DNA of 64,000 nucleotides from Stigmatella aurantiaca (GCF_900109545.1 NZ_FOAP01000002.1:124001-188000), one strand, 5' to 3'; shown: positions 8,582 through 17,415, counted from the first letter of the stretch. Numbers and translations: made by a program. Notes: generated from the letters alone by a model not told the origin.

Positions 8582-9085
8582 GTGCGGTGGCTGGGCTTGG
8601 GCCTGCTGATCGCGGCGTCCCCGGCCTCGGCCCAGTACTACGAATCCCGCCAGTCGATGAGCCTGCTCGGGGGCACGGGGCTGGGCTACAGCGACGTGAT
8701 CCGCTCGCAGCGGGGCGACACGGGCGTGGGCGGCTTCCTGGAGCTCGGCGGCAGCCTCACCGTGGGGGATGATCTCGACGAGGTGTTCCTGATGACCCGC
8801 GGCGTGCTCGGGCCTTCGGGCGGGGAAGCGGTGCTGCACGGCGGCTACCGCAACCTCTTCGGCGACGAGGAGTGGCAGAGCTTCGTGGATCTCGGCGCCA
8901 CCGTGAGGCTGTTTTCTGGGACGTACGCGGGGCCTCGCCTAGGGTTCGGCGCGCGCCGCACCCTGTCGGATCAGCTCTCCATTTATGGAGGGTTCGGGCT
9001 GTCGCTCGGCTTCGGATCAGGACTGCGCTGGGACGCCGAGGCATTCACCGGGCTGCAGTGGCAATTTCGGATCAGCAAGCGGTGA
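8582..9085 (+). CDS. Small exported beta-rich protein, probable outer-membrane barrel
   Basis: A 167-residue protein with a short signal peptide ending at SPASA before QYYESRQ. The mature part alternates Gly/aromatic and polar residues, with strand-like segments (GGFLELGGSLTVG, FVDLGATVRLFSG, QLSIYGGFGLSLGFG) and a C-terminal LQWQFRISKR, as in small outer-membrane barrels. The only sensible start is the GTG at 8582, eight bases after the larE stop, so it is probably co-transcribed with larE. No specific family recognised. Confidence 0.7.
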   Translation: MRWLGLGLLIAASPASAQYYESRQSMSLLGGTGLGYSDVIRSQRGDTGVGGFLELGGSLTVGDDLDEVFLMTRGVLGPSGGEAVLHGGYRNLFGDEEWQSFVDLGATVRLFSGTYAGPRLGFGARRTLSDQLSIYGGFGLSLGFGSGLRWDAEAFTGLQWQFRISKR

Positions 9086-9119
9086 TGTTTTCTTGTGATC
9101 CGAAGCGCCTGTGAGAAGT

Positions 9120-9147
9120 TGTGCGCACCTGTAGGAGGTTGCACACA
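9120..9147 (+). promoter_or_regulatory. Inverted repeat flanking the RBS of the RHH gene
   Basis: TGTGCGCA (9120-9127) and TGCACACA (9140-9147) are complementary at seven of eight positions and enclose the AGGAGGT ribosome-binding site; the right arm ends on the A of the ATG. It could be an operator for the ribbon-helix-helix protein itself or an mRNA hairpin exposing or hiding the RBS. Confidence 0.4.
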
Positions 9148-9311
9148 TGGACAACACGCCTCGCCTCACCTCGGTGGTCTTCCGTCTCTCCCGCGAGAAG
9201 CTGGACACGTTGAAGGACCTGTCCCGCACCACGCGGATCCGTCAGAGCGAGTACCTCCGGGAGGCGATCTCGGACCTGCTGTCGAAGTACGAGGACCGCG
9301 TCGTCGACTGA
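9147..9311 (+). CDS. 54-residue ribbon-helix-helix (CopG/MetJ-type) DNA-binding protein
   Basis: A short protein with a beta strand (LTSVVFRLSREKL) followed by two helices (DTLKDLSRTTRIRQSEY and LREAISDLLSKY), the classic ribbon-helix-helix fold that dimerises and inserts its strands in the DNA major groove. AGGAGGT lies eight bases before the ATG. No toxin gene follows: the next gene, truA, is convergent and starts its stop codon eight bases on. That makes a stand-alone regulator more likely than an antitoxin. Confidence 0.82.
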   Translation: MDNTPRLTSVVFRLSREKLDTLKDLSRTTRIRQSEYLREAISDLLSKYEDRVVD

Positions 9312-9318
9312 AGCGGCC

Positions 9319-10191
9319 TCACGTGCCGGACGCATCCACGAAGGGTGGGGCGCGAGGCAATCCAGCCGGGGTGCTGCGCTCCTCCGGCGTGAAAGGATCC
9401 ACGCCCTTCGGATAGCGGACCTCCCAGAGGATCAGCCCCGAGGCGGCGGCCCGGAGTCCCGGGATGGGGTCCGCCCGCTCCAGCGCGGCCCGCCACTGCT
9501 CCTCCGGGAGCTGACCCGCGGCGGTGAGCAGCGCGGAGCCCACGAGGTAGCGCACCTGGTAGCGCGCGAAGGAGTCCCCGCGCAGCCGTACCTCGAACAG
9601 TCCTCCCCCCAGCTCCTGCACCGTGGCGGACTCCAGCGTCCGCACCTTCCGGGGGCTGGAGTTCTCATGGAACGCCCAGAAGTCCCGCGCGCCCACCGCC
9701 GCCTGGAGCAGCTCCGCCAGCCGCTCGGGGGCGATGGCGCGCTGCGCCAGACGGGGCTCCTCCAAGGCCTCCAGGACATAGGGGCGCCAGGCCTCCGCCA
9801 CCCGGCCTCCCAGCTGGACGCGGTAGCAGTACGTCTTTCCCTCGGCGCTCCACTGTGCATGGAAGGAGGGGTGGGGTTGCCGGACGGCACACACCCCGAG
9901 GTCCGGCGGCAGCAGGGTGGGGAGCCGGGCCGCGAGGGCCTCGGGCTGGTCCCCGGCCTCCAGCCGGAGGCTCACCACCTGCATCCGGGCATGCACGCCC
10001 CGGTCGGTGCGCCCCGCGGGCATCACCGTCGCCGGCACGCCCGTCGAGCGAAGCACCGCCTCCAGGGTGGACTGCACGGTGTCCGTCCCAGGCTGGCGCT
10101 GGAAGCCATGGAAGCTTCCGCCCCGGTACCAGAGCCACAGCGTGGTGGGAGTTCGCTTCACGGGGATTTCACCGGGGGGCAGGGCCGGCAT
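9319..10191 (-). CDS. truA: tRNA pseudouridine(38-40) synthase TruA
   Basis: A 290-residue TruA enzyme that isomerises uridines 38-40 in tRNA anticodon arms. The catalytic Asp is D63 in AGRTDRGVH; other family blocks are FHGFQRQPGTDTVQ, GKTYCYRV and RYLVGSALL. I chose the ATG at 10191 because the upstream ATG at 10230 would overlap the divergent gene that starts at 10229. Like many genes here it has an Ala/Pro-rich N-terminal extension of about 15 residues. Confidence 0.92.
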   Translation of the reverse strand: MPALPPGEIPVKRTPTTLWLWYRGGSFHGFQRQPGTDTVQSTLEAVLRSTGVPATVMPAGRTDRGVHARMQVVSLRLEAGDQPEALAARLPTLLPPDLGVCAVRQPHPSFHAQWSAEGKTYCYRVQLGGRVAEAWRPYVLEALEEPRLAQRAIAPERLAELLQAAVGARDFWAFHENSSPRKVRTLESATVQELGGGLFEVRLRGDSFARYQVRYLVGSALLTAAGQLPEEQWRAALERADPIPGLRAAASGLILWEVRYPKGVDPFTPEERSTPAGLPRAPPFVDASGT

Positions 10192-10228
10192 TGCGGCGGC
10201 GCGAAGGGACAAGGATACTGCGCGCTGC

Positions 10229-11143
10229 ATGGCGGCTGGACATGAGCTTGAGGCGGGACTGAGTGAAGAGCAGTGGCTATTCCGTCAGGGCGATCTCGTC
10301 CTGGGGCCACTGTCTGGGCAGAAACTCGTGGAGAAGCTCTACACGGGGGAGCTGACGGGGGCCACCCTGGTGGCGCCCCCCGGCGTGCGGGACTTCCAGC
10401 GCATCGACAGCATCGACGGCTTCCAGGTCCACGTGGCGCGCGCCGCGGCGAAGATGCGCGTGGACGCGGAGATGCGCGGGGTGAACGAGCGCAAGCGCCG
10501 CAAGCGCGCCGTCCTCGGCGGCACGCTGGGGGTGATGACGCTCGTGCTGGTGGGCCTGGCCGTGTGGGCCGGGCGCCAGTTCGCCGTCCACGGCCCGGGC
10601 GGGACCGAGGACGAGTACGCGGACATCTCCGTGGAGATGCCCACCATTACCCTCGCCCAGGCGCCGCGCGAGGATGAGGATCTCATCGCCTATCCCACCC
10701 AGGGAGGCCCGGGCCGCCCCCCGGACAAGGCACCGGGACCGAGTACCCCGAAGCCCACGGCCACGCCCGCCTCGGCGGTGGCGGCCAAGAAGCCCGCGCC
10801 CCCCCGCCAGGGCAGCGTGTCCAGCGAGCCGGACGGGCTCGACATGGGCATCTCCTTTGATCAGGGGGCCATCAACAAGGTGGTGGCCACCAACCAGCGC
10901 ACGCTCTTCCGGTGCTTCAAGGAGGAGGCCGAGCGCCGCCCCGGCTTCGCCGCCAAGGTCCCGATCGAGTTCGTCATCGGCAACGACGGCCGGGTGAACA
11001 AGCTCTGGGTGGATCACCCCCAGCTCAAGGATGGCGCACTGCACAAATGCCTCCTGGGCGAGCTGCAGCGCTGGCCCTTCAGGCCCTACAAGGGCTCGCT
11101 GGCCTCCGTTGGCTTGTCGTTCACAGTCGGCAAGAAGGGGTAG
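10229..11143 (+). CDS. GYF_2-domain membrane protein with AgmX/PglI-like C-terminal domain
   Basis: A 304-residue protein with three parts. Residues 14-57 form a GYF_2-like domain (EEQWLFRQGDLVLGPLSG). A transmembrane helix spans about 95-114 after a basic stretch (ERKRRKRAVLGG). A Pro/Ala-rich linker leads to a C-terminal domain (about 205-304) with NKVVATNQRTLFRCFKEE and INDGRVNKLWVD-like features (here GNDGRV), resembling the TonB-like/AgmX-PglI domain of myxobacterial motility and envelope proteins. The topology suggests a cytoplasmic GYF domain and a periplasmic TonB-like end. Its partner is unknown. Confidence 0.75.
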   Translation: MAAGHELEAGLSEEQWLFRQGDLVLGPLSGQKLVEKLYTGELTGATLVAPPGVRDFQRIDSIDGFQVHVARAAAKMRVDAEMRGVNERKRRKRAVLGGTLGVMTLVLVGLAVWAGRQFAVHGPGGTEDEYADISVEMPTITLAQAPREDEDLIAYPTQGGPGRPPDKAPGPSTPKPTATPASAVAAKKPAPPRQGSVSSEPDGLDMGISFDQGAINKVVATNQRTLFRCFKEEAERRPGFAAKVPIEFVIGNDGRVNKLWVDHPQLKDGALHKCLLGELQRWPFRPYKGSLASVGLSFTVGKKG

Positions 11144-11188
11144 GGCCGGTTTTTTGCCCGGTCCGGGAGCCTGAGCGATACGTGCTAC

Positions 11189-11821
11189 ATGCTCTCCGTC
11201 GCCGAATCCGACATCCAGAAGAAGGCGCAGTCCGTCCCCCCGGGTACTTTCCGACACACCGTGCTGCTGGCGGCCAAGCGGTTCAAATCCACCTGGGCCG
11301 AGCTGGGCAAGCTGCTCGTCCAGGTCCGGGACGAGGCGCAGTTCGAGCAGTGGGGCTACCCCTCCTTCGAGGCGTACTGCCTCAAGGAGCTGCACATCAA
11401 GAAGCAGACGGCGCTGAAGCTGACGCGCTCGTTCAGCTTCCTGGCCAAGCACGAGCCCCCCGAGGAGCTGGAGGCCCAGGAGTTCCCCCAGAAGGCCCCT
11501 CCCTTCGAGGTGGTGGAAGTGCTGGCGGACGCCGCTGACCGGGGGCAGCTGTCGCCTTCCGAGTACCGTTCACTCCGCGACAGCATCTGGAACGAGGAGA
11601 AGCCGGCCAACGAGCTGAAGCGCGAGTTCACCGAGCGCTTCCCGCGCCCCCCTCCCGAGCCGCCGCCCGAGAGCCTCCAGGTGCGCAAGCTGGCGCAGAT
11701 GACGCGCAAGCTCGCCAGTGAGCTGTCGGGCTGCCGGCGGGTACCCTCCGCCATCGCAGAGCGGGCCTCCGCGTTGGCGGACGACATGGAGGAGCTGTCT
11801 GCGGGCGTGACGAACGCCTGA
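11189..11821 (+). CDS. Hypothetical protein, predicted soluble, helix-rich
   Basis: A 210-residue protein I cannot assign. Residues 20-85 are helix-rich (HTVLLAAKRFKSTW, YPSFEAYCLKELHIKKQ) and look like a helix-turn-helix-type fold; a Pro-rich stretch (PRPPPEPPPE) near residue 155 separates a C-terminal helical part. There is no signal peptide or membrane segment. It starts 45 bases after the GYF/AgmX gene and may share its transcript. Confidence 0.65.
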   Translation: MLSVAESDIQKKAQSVPPGTFRHTVLLAAKRFKSTWAELGKLLVQVRDEAQFEQWGYPSFEAYCLKELHIKKQTALKLTRSFSFLAKHEPPEELEAQEFPQKAPPFEVVEVLADAADRGQLSPSEYRSLRDSIWNEEKPANELKREFTERFPRPPPEPPPESLQVRKLAQMTRKLASELSGCRRVPSAIAERASALADDMEELSAGVTNA

Positions 11822-11920
11822 GCGACTGTTATCGAACGCTGAGCCCATCCGGAGTATGTAGGCATGACGGTGGGGGGCCTCGACGGGCTTCCTGCGCGTC
11901 GGGCGGGAGCCTATATTTTG

Positions 11921-11958
11921 TCGAGACTGGTTGTTCGAGACGTGGGCAGCCTGTCGAG
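11921..11958 (+). promoter_or_regulatory. Direct repeats and TATATT box upstream of clpX
   Basis: TCGAGAC occurs at 11921-11927 and 11935-11941, with a third TCGAG near 11954. A TATATT hexamer (11912-11917) lies just upstream but has only a poor -35 partner. The block is about 60-100 bases before the clpX GTG and may be a regulator-binding region. Confidence 0.3.
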
Positions 11959-12018
11959 TGGGTGTGGGCGGTGATGTAGGCTCCGAACTTTCGGGGCCCG
12001 GCGAACTCGGAGGCAGCA

Positions 12019-13299
12019 GTGAAGAAGGAGCACCACGTCAATCTGTCCTGTTCGTTCTGCGGCAAGTCGCAGCGCGAGGTCCGCAAGCTCATCGCGGGCC
12101 CCACGGTCTACATCTGCGACGAATGCATCAAGCTGTGTAACGACATCATCGCGGACGAGAACGAGCGCGAGGAGGGCAAGCCGCAGGTCAGCTTGCCGAC
12201 GCCCACGGAGATCAAGGCGTTCCTCGACGACTACGTCATCGGCCAGGACCAGGCGAAGAAGGTCCTCTCGGTCGCGGTGTACAACCACTACAAGCGCATC
12301 TACCAGAAGAAGCCGGCTGCGCGGCCGCGTCCCGGGGTGAAGGCCCAGGGCAGCGAGGATGTGGAGCTCCAGAAGAGCAACATCCTGCTCATCGGCCCCA
12401 CGGGCAGCGGCAAGACGCTGCTGGCGCAGTCCCTGGCGCGCTTCCTCAACGTCCCGTTCACCATCGCGGATGCCACCAGCCTCACCGAGGCCGGCTACGT
12501 GGGTGAGGACGTGGAGAACATCATCCAGAACCTGCTCCACAACGCCGACTACGACGTGGAGAAGGCCGCCCGGGGCATCGTCTACATCGACGAGATCGAC
12601 AAGATCGCCCGCAAGGGTGACACGCCGAGCGCCACCCGCGACGTGGGCGGCGAGGGCGTGCAGCAGGCCCTCCTGAAGATCATCGAGGGCACCCGGGCCA
12701 ACGTCACCCCCCGCGGGGGCAAGAAGTACAACCAGCAGGAGTACGTCCAGGTCGACACGACGAACGTCCTGTTCATCTGCGGCGGCGCCTTCCACGGCAT
12801 CGACGGCATCATCAAGCGCCGCGTGGGCGAGAAGGGCCTGGGCTTCGGCGCCCGCATCACCCACCGCGAGGAGCGCAGCGTGGGCGAGCTGCTCGCCATG
12901 GCGGAGCCGGAGGACCTGATGAAGTTCGGGATGATCCCCGAGTTCATCGGCCGTCTGCCCATGGTCGCCACGCTCAACGATCTCAAGGAGGATGACCTGG
13001 TCACCATCCTCACCCAGCCGAAGAACGCGCTGGTGAAGCAGTACCAGAAGCTCTTCGAGATCGAGAAGGTGAAGCTGACGTTCTCCAAGGAGTCCCTGCG
13101 GGCCATCGCCCGCGAGGCGATGCGCCGCAACTCCGGCGCGCGCGGCCTGCGCGCCATCATGGAGGATGCGATGCTCGAGGTGATGTACGACGTCCCGTTC
13201 CGCGAGGGCGTCAAGGAGTGCAAGATCAGCGAGAACGTCATCACCAAGCACGAGCCGCCGCAGATCATCATGGAGAAGATGGAGAAGAAGACGGCCTGA
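12019..13299 (+). CDS. clpX: ATP-dependent Clp protease ATP-binding subunit ClpX
   Basis: A 426-residue AAA+ unfoldase that feeds tagged proteins to ClpP. The N-terminal zinc-binding domain has C11, C14, C33 and C36. Walker A is GPTGSGKT (126-133) and Walker B IVYIDEID (187-194); [12 protein letters not shown] holds the ClpP-contacting loop, LGF at 274-276 in place of the usual IGF. The start is a GTG at 12019 with GGAGG upstream. clpP, tig and lon, the usual neighbours, are absent, so ClpP is encoded elsewhere. A hairpin follows the gene. Confidence 0.95.
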   Translation: MKKEHHVNLSCSFCGKSQREVRKLIAGPTVYICDECIKLCNDIIADENEREEGKPQVSLPTPTEIKAFLDDYVIGQDQAKKVLSVAVYNHYKRIYQKKPAARPRPGVKAQGSEDVELQKSNILLIGPTGSGKTLLAQSLARFLNVPFTIADATSLTEAGYVGEDVENIIQNLLHNADYDVEKAARGIVYIDEIDKIARKGDTPSATRDVGGEGVQQALLKIIEGTRANVTPRGGKKYNQQEYVQVDTTNVLFICGGAFHGIDGIIKRRVGEKGLGFGARITHREERSVGELLAMAEPEDLMKFGMIPEFIGRLPMVATLNDLKEDDLVTILTQPKNALVKQYQKLFEIEKVKLTFSKESLRAIAREAMRRNSGARGLRAIMEDAMLEVMYDVPFREGVKECKISENVITKHEPPQIIMEKMEKKTA

Positions 13300-13332
13300 G
13301 CGCCGCTTCCCATCTCCTCCGGTGGTGCCACG

Positions 13333-13360
13333 GACCCCGCTCTCTCTCAGGAGCGGGGTC
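13333..13360. terminator. Hairpin terminator between clpX and the Hsp70 gene
   Basis: A perfect ten-base stem GACCCCGCTC (13333-13342) / GAGCGGGGTC (13351-13360) with an eight-base loop, followed on the plus strand by TTCGTGTTT. It separates two convergent genes. The T-rich side serves clpX better than the Hsp70 gene. Confidence 0.7.
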
Positions 13361-13375
13361 TTCGTGTTTCCGGGC

Positions 13376-14899
13376 TCAGGACTGGCTGACGCGGACGGTG
13401 GTCCGCATCTCGCGGCCGGTGGCCGGATCCCTCGCGCGCATGGTGAGGATGCCCTCCACGCTCACGTCGAAGGTGATCTCCACCTGAACGCGGCCCGCCT
13501 TGTCGGCGCGGATGCCCGAGAAGGTGAACTCCCCGAGCATGTCGTTCTGGGCCACCATCTCGTGGTCGCCCTGGAAGATGCGCATGGCCAGCTCCGTCTG
13601 GTTGTCCATGCTCGTGGTGGCCAGGAGCTGCTTGGCGTTGGGGATGGCCGCGTTGCGCGGGAACACCGTATGGAACGCGCCGCCCGCCTTCTCCAGGCCA
13701 ATGGCCATGGGGATCACGTCGAGCAGCTGGATGCGCAGGTTGCTGTTGTCCTCCAGCGAGTTCGCGTAGAGCGCCGCGCCGATGGCCACCGCCTCGTCCG
13801 GGTGCACGCCCTTGCTGGGCGGCTTGCCGAAGAACTTCGTCAGCCGGTCCTGCACGATGGGCATGCGCGTCTGCCCGCCCACCAGCAGCACCTGGTCGAT
13901 GTCCTTGGTGGACAGGCCCGAGTCCACCAGCACGCGGGCGACGATCTGGAGCGAGCGGTCGATGTGCTGGTTGGTGAGCTGCTCCAGCATCCGGCGCGTG
14001 AACTTCATCTCGATGTTCAGGGGCTGGCCCTGCGAGGTCATCGTGATGAAGGGGATGTTGAAGGGCACCTCCTCGCGCGCCGACAGATCGATCTTCGTGC
14101 GCTCGGCCAGGTCCTTGATGCGCTGCATGGCCACCGGGTCCGTGGCCAGGTCGATGCCCGTCTTCGACGCGAAGTCCTTCAGGACGTGGTGGATGATGGC
14201 GTTGTCGAAGTCGATGCCGCCCAGGAAGATGTCGCCGCCGGTGGCCTTCACCTCGAAGACGCGGTCGCGGATCTCGATGATGGACACGTCGAAGGTGCCG
14301 CCGCCCAGGTCGTAGACGACGACCTTCTCCTTGAGCCCCTTGCCCACGCCGTAGGCGAGCGCCGCGGCGGTGGGCTCGTTGATGATGCGCACCACCTCCA
14401 GGTCGATGAGCTTGCCGGCGTCCTTCACCGACTGGCGCTGCCGGTCGTTGAAGTACGCGGGCACCGTCACCACCGCGCGCTTCACGGGGACCTTCAGGTG
14501 GTTGGCGGCCACGTCGCGGATCTTGTTGAGGATCTTCGCGCTGACCTCCTGGAGGGTGAACTCCTTCTTGCCCACGTCCAGGACGACGTCGTTCTTCTTG
14601 CCGGGGCGCATCGAGTACGCGACGACCTTCTTCATCGTCTCGACGATGTCGCTCTTGTACCCGCGGCCCACCAGGCGCTTGGCGCCGTAGATGGTGTTGC
14701 GCGGGTTGAGCTGCCACTGGCGCTTGGCCTCGAAGCCGATCAGCTCGTTGCCCTTGTCATCGATGGCGAAGATGGAGGGGATGGTGTAGTCGCCGCCCTT
14801 GTAGGGGATGAGCTTCACGTTCCCGCTCTCGTCGACATACGCCGCACACGAGTTCGTCGTGCCGAGGTCGATGCCGATGATGGGCTCCTTCGTTTGCAT
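13376..14899 (-). CDS. Short Hsp70/DnaK-family chaperone lacking the C-terminal lid
   Basis: A 507-residue Hsp70. The ATPase domain shows phosphate-1 loop DLGTTNS (11-17), NEPTAAALAYG, phosphate-2 VYDLGGGTFDVS and VLLVGGQTRMP. The linker is LLDVIPMAIGLE. The chain then covers the beta-sandwich substrate domain and stops after TTVRVSQS, about 100-130 residues shorter than standard DnaK, so the helical lid and C-terminal tail are missing. No dnaJ or grpE adjoins it. The ATG at 14899 is chosen by the family N-terminus (KEPIIGIDLGTT). It is a paralogue rather than the main DnaK. Confidence 0.9.
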   Translation of the reverse strand: MQTKEPIIGIDLGTTNSCAAYVDESGNVKLIPYKGGDYTIPSIFAIDDKGNELIGFEAKRQWQLNPRNTIYGAKRLVGRGYKSDIVETMKKVVAYSMRPGKKNDVVLDVGKKEFTLQEVSAKILNKIRDVAANHLKVPVKRAVVTVPAYFNDRQRQSVKDAGKLIDLEVVRIINEPTAAALAYGVGKGLKEKVVVYDLGGGTFDVSIIEIRDRVFEVKATGGDIFLGGIDFDNAIIHHVLKDFASKTGIDLATDPVAMQRIKDLAERTKIDLSAREEVPFNIPFITMTSQGQPLNIEMKFTRRMLEQLTNQHIDRSLQIVARVLVDSGLSTKDIDQVLLVGGQTRMPIVQDRLTKFFGKPPSKGVHPDEAVAIGAALYANSLEDNSNLRIQLLDVIPMAIGLEKAGGAFHTVFPRNAAIPNAKQLLATTSMDNQTELAMRIFQGDHEMVAQNDMLGEFTFSGIRADKAGRVQVEITFDVSVEGILTMRARDPATGREMRTTVRVSQS

Positions 14900-15162
14900 C
14901 GTGCGTGAACTCCAAGGGTGAGCCGGGAACGGCCGCGGACGCTCTTCATATCCGACCGTGAGCAGGGGGAGGAAGGGGAACCAGGGGCCTTGCGGACACC
15001 GGCCCACACCCGGAGGGCCCCGGGAGTCCTTTCTCCACGGCCGGGGGGGAGGCGGGCAGAGCGCGCTCCCCCCAACAGATGGACTCCCGGGCCCTGGACT
15101 TCCCCCGGCCCCGGAGGAAAGGTGCTTTCCTTCAGCTCCCTTCACCCCAGAGGAGAACCGAC

Positions 15163-17415
15163 GTGGAAGCCAAGCGCTACCTGCAGGACATCGGGGCCCA
15201 CGTGTCCGCCGACTTCGTCAAGAACAGGTCCATCCTGTCCTTCGAGGAGTACGTCTCGCTCTTCTTCAACGATCCCCGGTCCCAGGCGCGCAACGCGGCC
15301 CAGTACCTGCGCGACGTGATGGACCACTATGGCTCCGAGCAGGTGCCGCACCCCACGGGCACCATCCGGCGCTTCAAGGTCTTCGACATTCCGGGCATGG
15401 ACCGGGACGGGCGGGTGGCGGGCCAGGAAGAGGTGCAGAACGCCATCTACCGGCTGCTGGGCAACTTCGTGCGCACCGGCCGCATCAACAAGCTCATCCT
15501 CCTGCACGGCCCCAACGGCAGCGCGAAGTCCACCCTGGTCAACGCGCTCAAGGCGGGCATGGAGGACTACTCGAACCAGCCCTTCGGCGCGCTGTACCGG
15601 CTGGCGTGGGTGTTCCCCTCCGAGAAGCTCATCAAGGGCTCCATCGGCTTTGGCGAGCGGGTGCCCACCCCGGAGACGGACGTGGCCACGACGTTCGCGC
15701 ACCTGGAGGCGGAGTCCATCGACGTCCGCATGCCGTGCGAGCTGAGGGACCACCCCCTGTTCATCGTCCCCCCCGCCGAGCGCCGCAAGATGCTGGAGGC
15801 GGCGCTGAAGAAGAAGGGGCTGGGCAATGGGGATGGGGCCTCGGGGGACTTCATCCTCTCCAACTACATCCGCGACGGGGAGATGTGCCACAAGTGCCGG
15901 CGCATCTTCACCGCGCTGCTCAACGCGTACGCGGGCGACTACCTCAAGGTGCTGCGCCACGTGCAGATCGAGCGCTTCTACGTCTCGCGCCGCTACCAGG
16001 AGGGCACCGTCACGGTGGAGCCGCAGATGAGCGTGGACGCCATCGTCCAGCAGATCACCGCGGACCGCACCCAGCTCAACCTGCCCCCGGCGCTGCACGG
16101 CGTGGCGCTCTTCGAGCCGCACGGCCCGCTGGTGCACGCCAACCGGGGCCTCATCGAGTACTCGGACCTGCTCAAGCGCCCGCTGGAGGCCTTCAAGTAC
16201 CTGCTGGGCTTCAGCGAGACGTCCCAGGTCCCGCTGGAGCCGTTCGTGCTCCAGCTCGACGAGGTGCTGATCGCCTCCGCCAACGAGAAGCACCTGGGCG
16301 CCTTCAAGGAGCTGCCGGACTTCGCGTCCTTCAAGGGGCGCATCGAGCTGGTGCGGGTGCCCTACCTGCGCCACTACAAGCAGGAGCAGGAGATCTACGA
16401 CGCGCAGATCACCTCCACCTCGGTGGGCAAGCACGTGGCGCCGCACGCCACCGAGGTGGCCGCCATGTGGGCGGTGCTCACCCGGCTCAAGAAGCCCATC
16501 CCCGAGCGCTACGCGGCCGACGTGAAGGAGCTGGTGGACCAGATTACCCCGCTGGAGAAAATGCACCTCTACACGGAGGGCAGGGCGCCCCAGCGGCTGA
16601 CCTCGGCCAACAACAAGGAGCTGAAGCGGCTGCGCACGGAGCTCTACGAGGAGTCGGACACCTATCCGAACTACGAGGGCCGCTCGGGCGCCAGCGCGCG
16701 GGAGATCAAGACGGCGCTGTTCAACGCCGCGCAGAGCCCGGACTACAAGTGCCTCAACGCCCTGGCGGTGCTCGAGGAGCTCGACGCCATCTGCCGGGAC
16801 AAGAGCGTGTACGAGTTCCTCCAGCAGGAGGTGGTGGACCGCTACCACGATCACGCGGAGTTCGTGCGGGCCGTGGAGGGCGAGTACCTCGACCGGGTGG
16901 ACTCGGAGGTGCGGGACTCCATGGGCCTGGTCTCCGAGGACCAGTACCGGGACTTGGTGGAGCGCTACCTCCAGAACGTGAGCCACTGGGTGCGGGGCGA
17001 GAAGATGCGCAACCGCGTCACCGGGGAGATGGAGCGGCCGGACGAGGGCCGGATGGCGGAGATGGAGGGCATCATCATGCCCAAGGGCGAGGATCCGGGG
17101 GAGTTCCGCCGGGGCCTCATCTCCAGCATCGGCGCGCACCGGCTGGACAACCCGGACGCGCAGATGGACTACCCGCGCATCTTCCCGGACATGTTCAAGC
17201 GCCTGAGGGACCACTACTTCGAGGAGCGCAAGCGGGTGCTGCGCAAGAACAAGGAGAACATCCTCAAGTACCTCTCCGAGGAGCGCGGCGCGCTCACCCC
17301 CCGGGAGCAGTCCCAGGTGGAGAGCACGCTCAAGACCATGGCGGACCGCTTCGGCTACTGCGAGCACTGCGCCAAGGACGCCATCCTGTTCCTGATGAAG
17401 AAGCGCTACGGCTGA
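15163..17415 (+). CDS. prkA: PrkA-type AAA+ serine protein kinase
   Basis: A 750-residue PrkA: an AAA+ domain with Walker A GPNGSAKST (116-124), followed by the conserved PrkA C-terminal region (HYKQEQEIYDAQI, ERYAADVKEL, YLDRVDSEVRDSMG). PrkA proteins are tied to stress and sporulation, and some act as ATP-dependent proteases. The start is a GTG at 15163 with AGGAG seven bases upstream; a longer frame would add 28 Arg/Pro-rich residues. The usual partners YhbH/YeaH and SpoVR/YcgB are not adjacent. It diverges from the Hsp70 gene across 263 bases that must hold both promoters; I could not pick clear -35/-10 pairs there. Confidence 0.9.
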   Translation: MEAKRYLQDIGAHVSADFVKNRSILSFEEYVSLFFNDPRSQARNAAQYLRDVMDHYGSEQVPHPTGTIRRFKVFDIPGMDRDGRVAGQEEVQNAIYRLLGNFVRTGRINKLILLHGPNGSAKSTLVNALKAGMEDYSNQPFGALYRLAWVFPSEKLIKGSIGFGERVPTPETDVATTFAHLEAESIDVRMPCELRDHPLFIVPPAERRKMLEAALKKKGLGNGDGASGDFILSNYIRDGEMCHKCRRIFTALLNAYAGDYLKVLRHVQIERFYVSRRYQEGTVTVEPQMSVDAIVQQITADRTQLNLPPALHGVALFEPHGPLVHANRGLIEYSDLLKRPLEAFKYLLGFSETSQVPLEPFVLQLDEVLIASANEKHLGAFKELPDFASFKGRIELVRVPYLRHYKQEQEIYDAQITSTSVGKHVAPHATEVAAMWAVLTRLKKPIPERYAADVKELVDQITPLEKMHLYTEGRAPQRLTSANNKELKRLRTELYEESDTYPNYEGRSGASAREIKTALFNAAQSPDYKCLNALAVLEELDAICRDKSVYEFLQQEVVDRYHDHAEFVRAVEGEYLDRVDSEVRDSMGLVSEDQYRDLVERYLQNVSHWVRGEKMRNRVTGEMERPDEGRMAEMEGIIMPKGEDPGEFRRGLISSIGAHRLDNPDAQMDYPRIFPDMFKRLRDHYFEERKRVLRKNKENILKYLSEERGALTPREQSQVESTLKTMADRFGYCEHCAKDAILFLMKKRYG

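Noticed and set aside
9147-9311. Possible antitoxin of a toxin-antitoxin pair
   Set aside because: The RHH protein has no adjacent toxin; the following gene is truA on the other strand.
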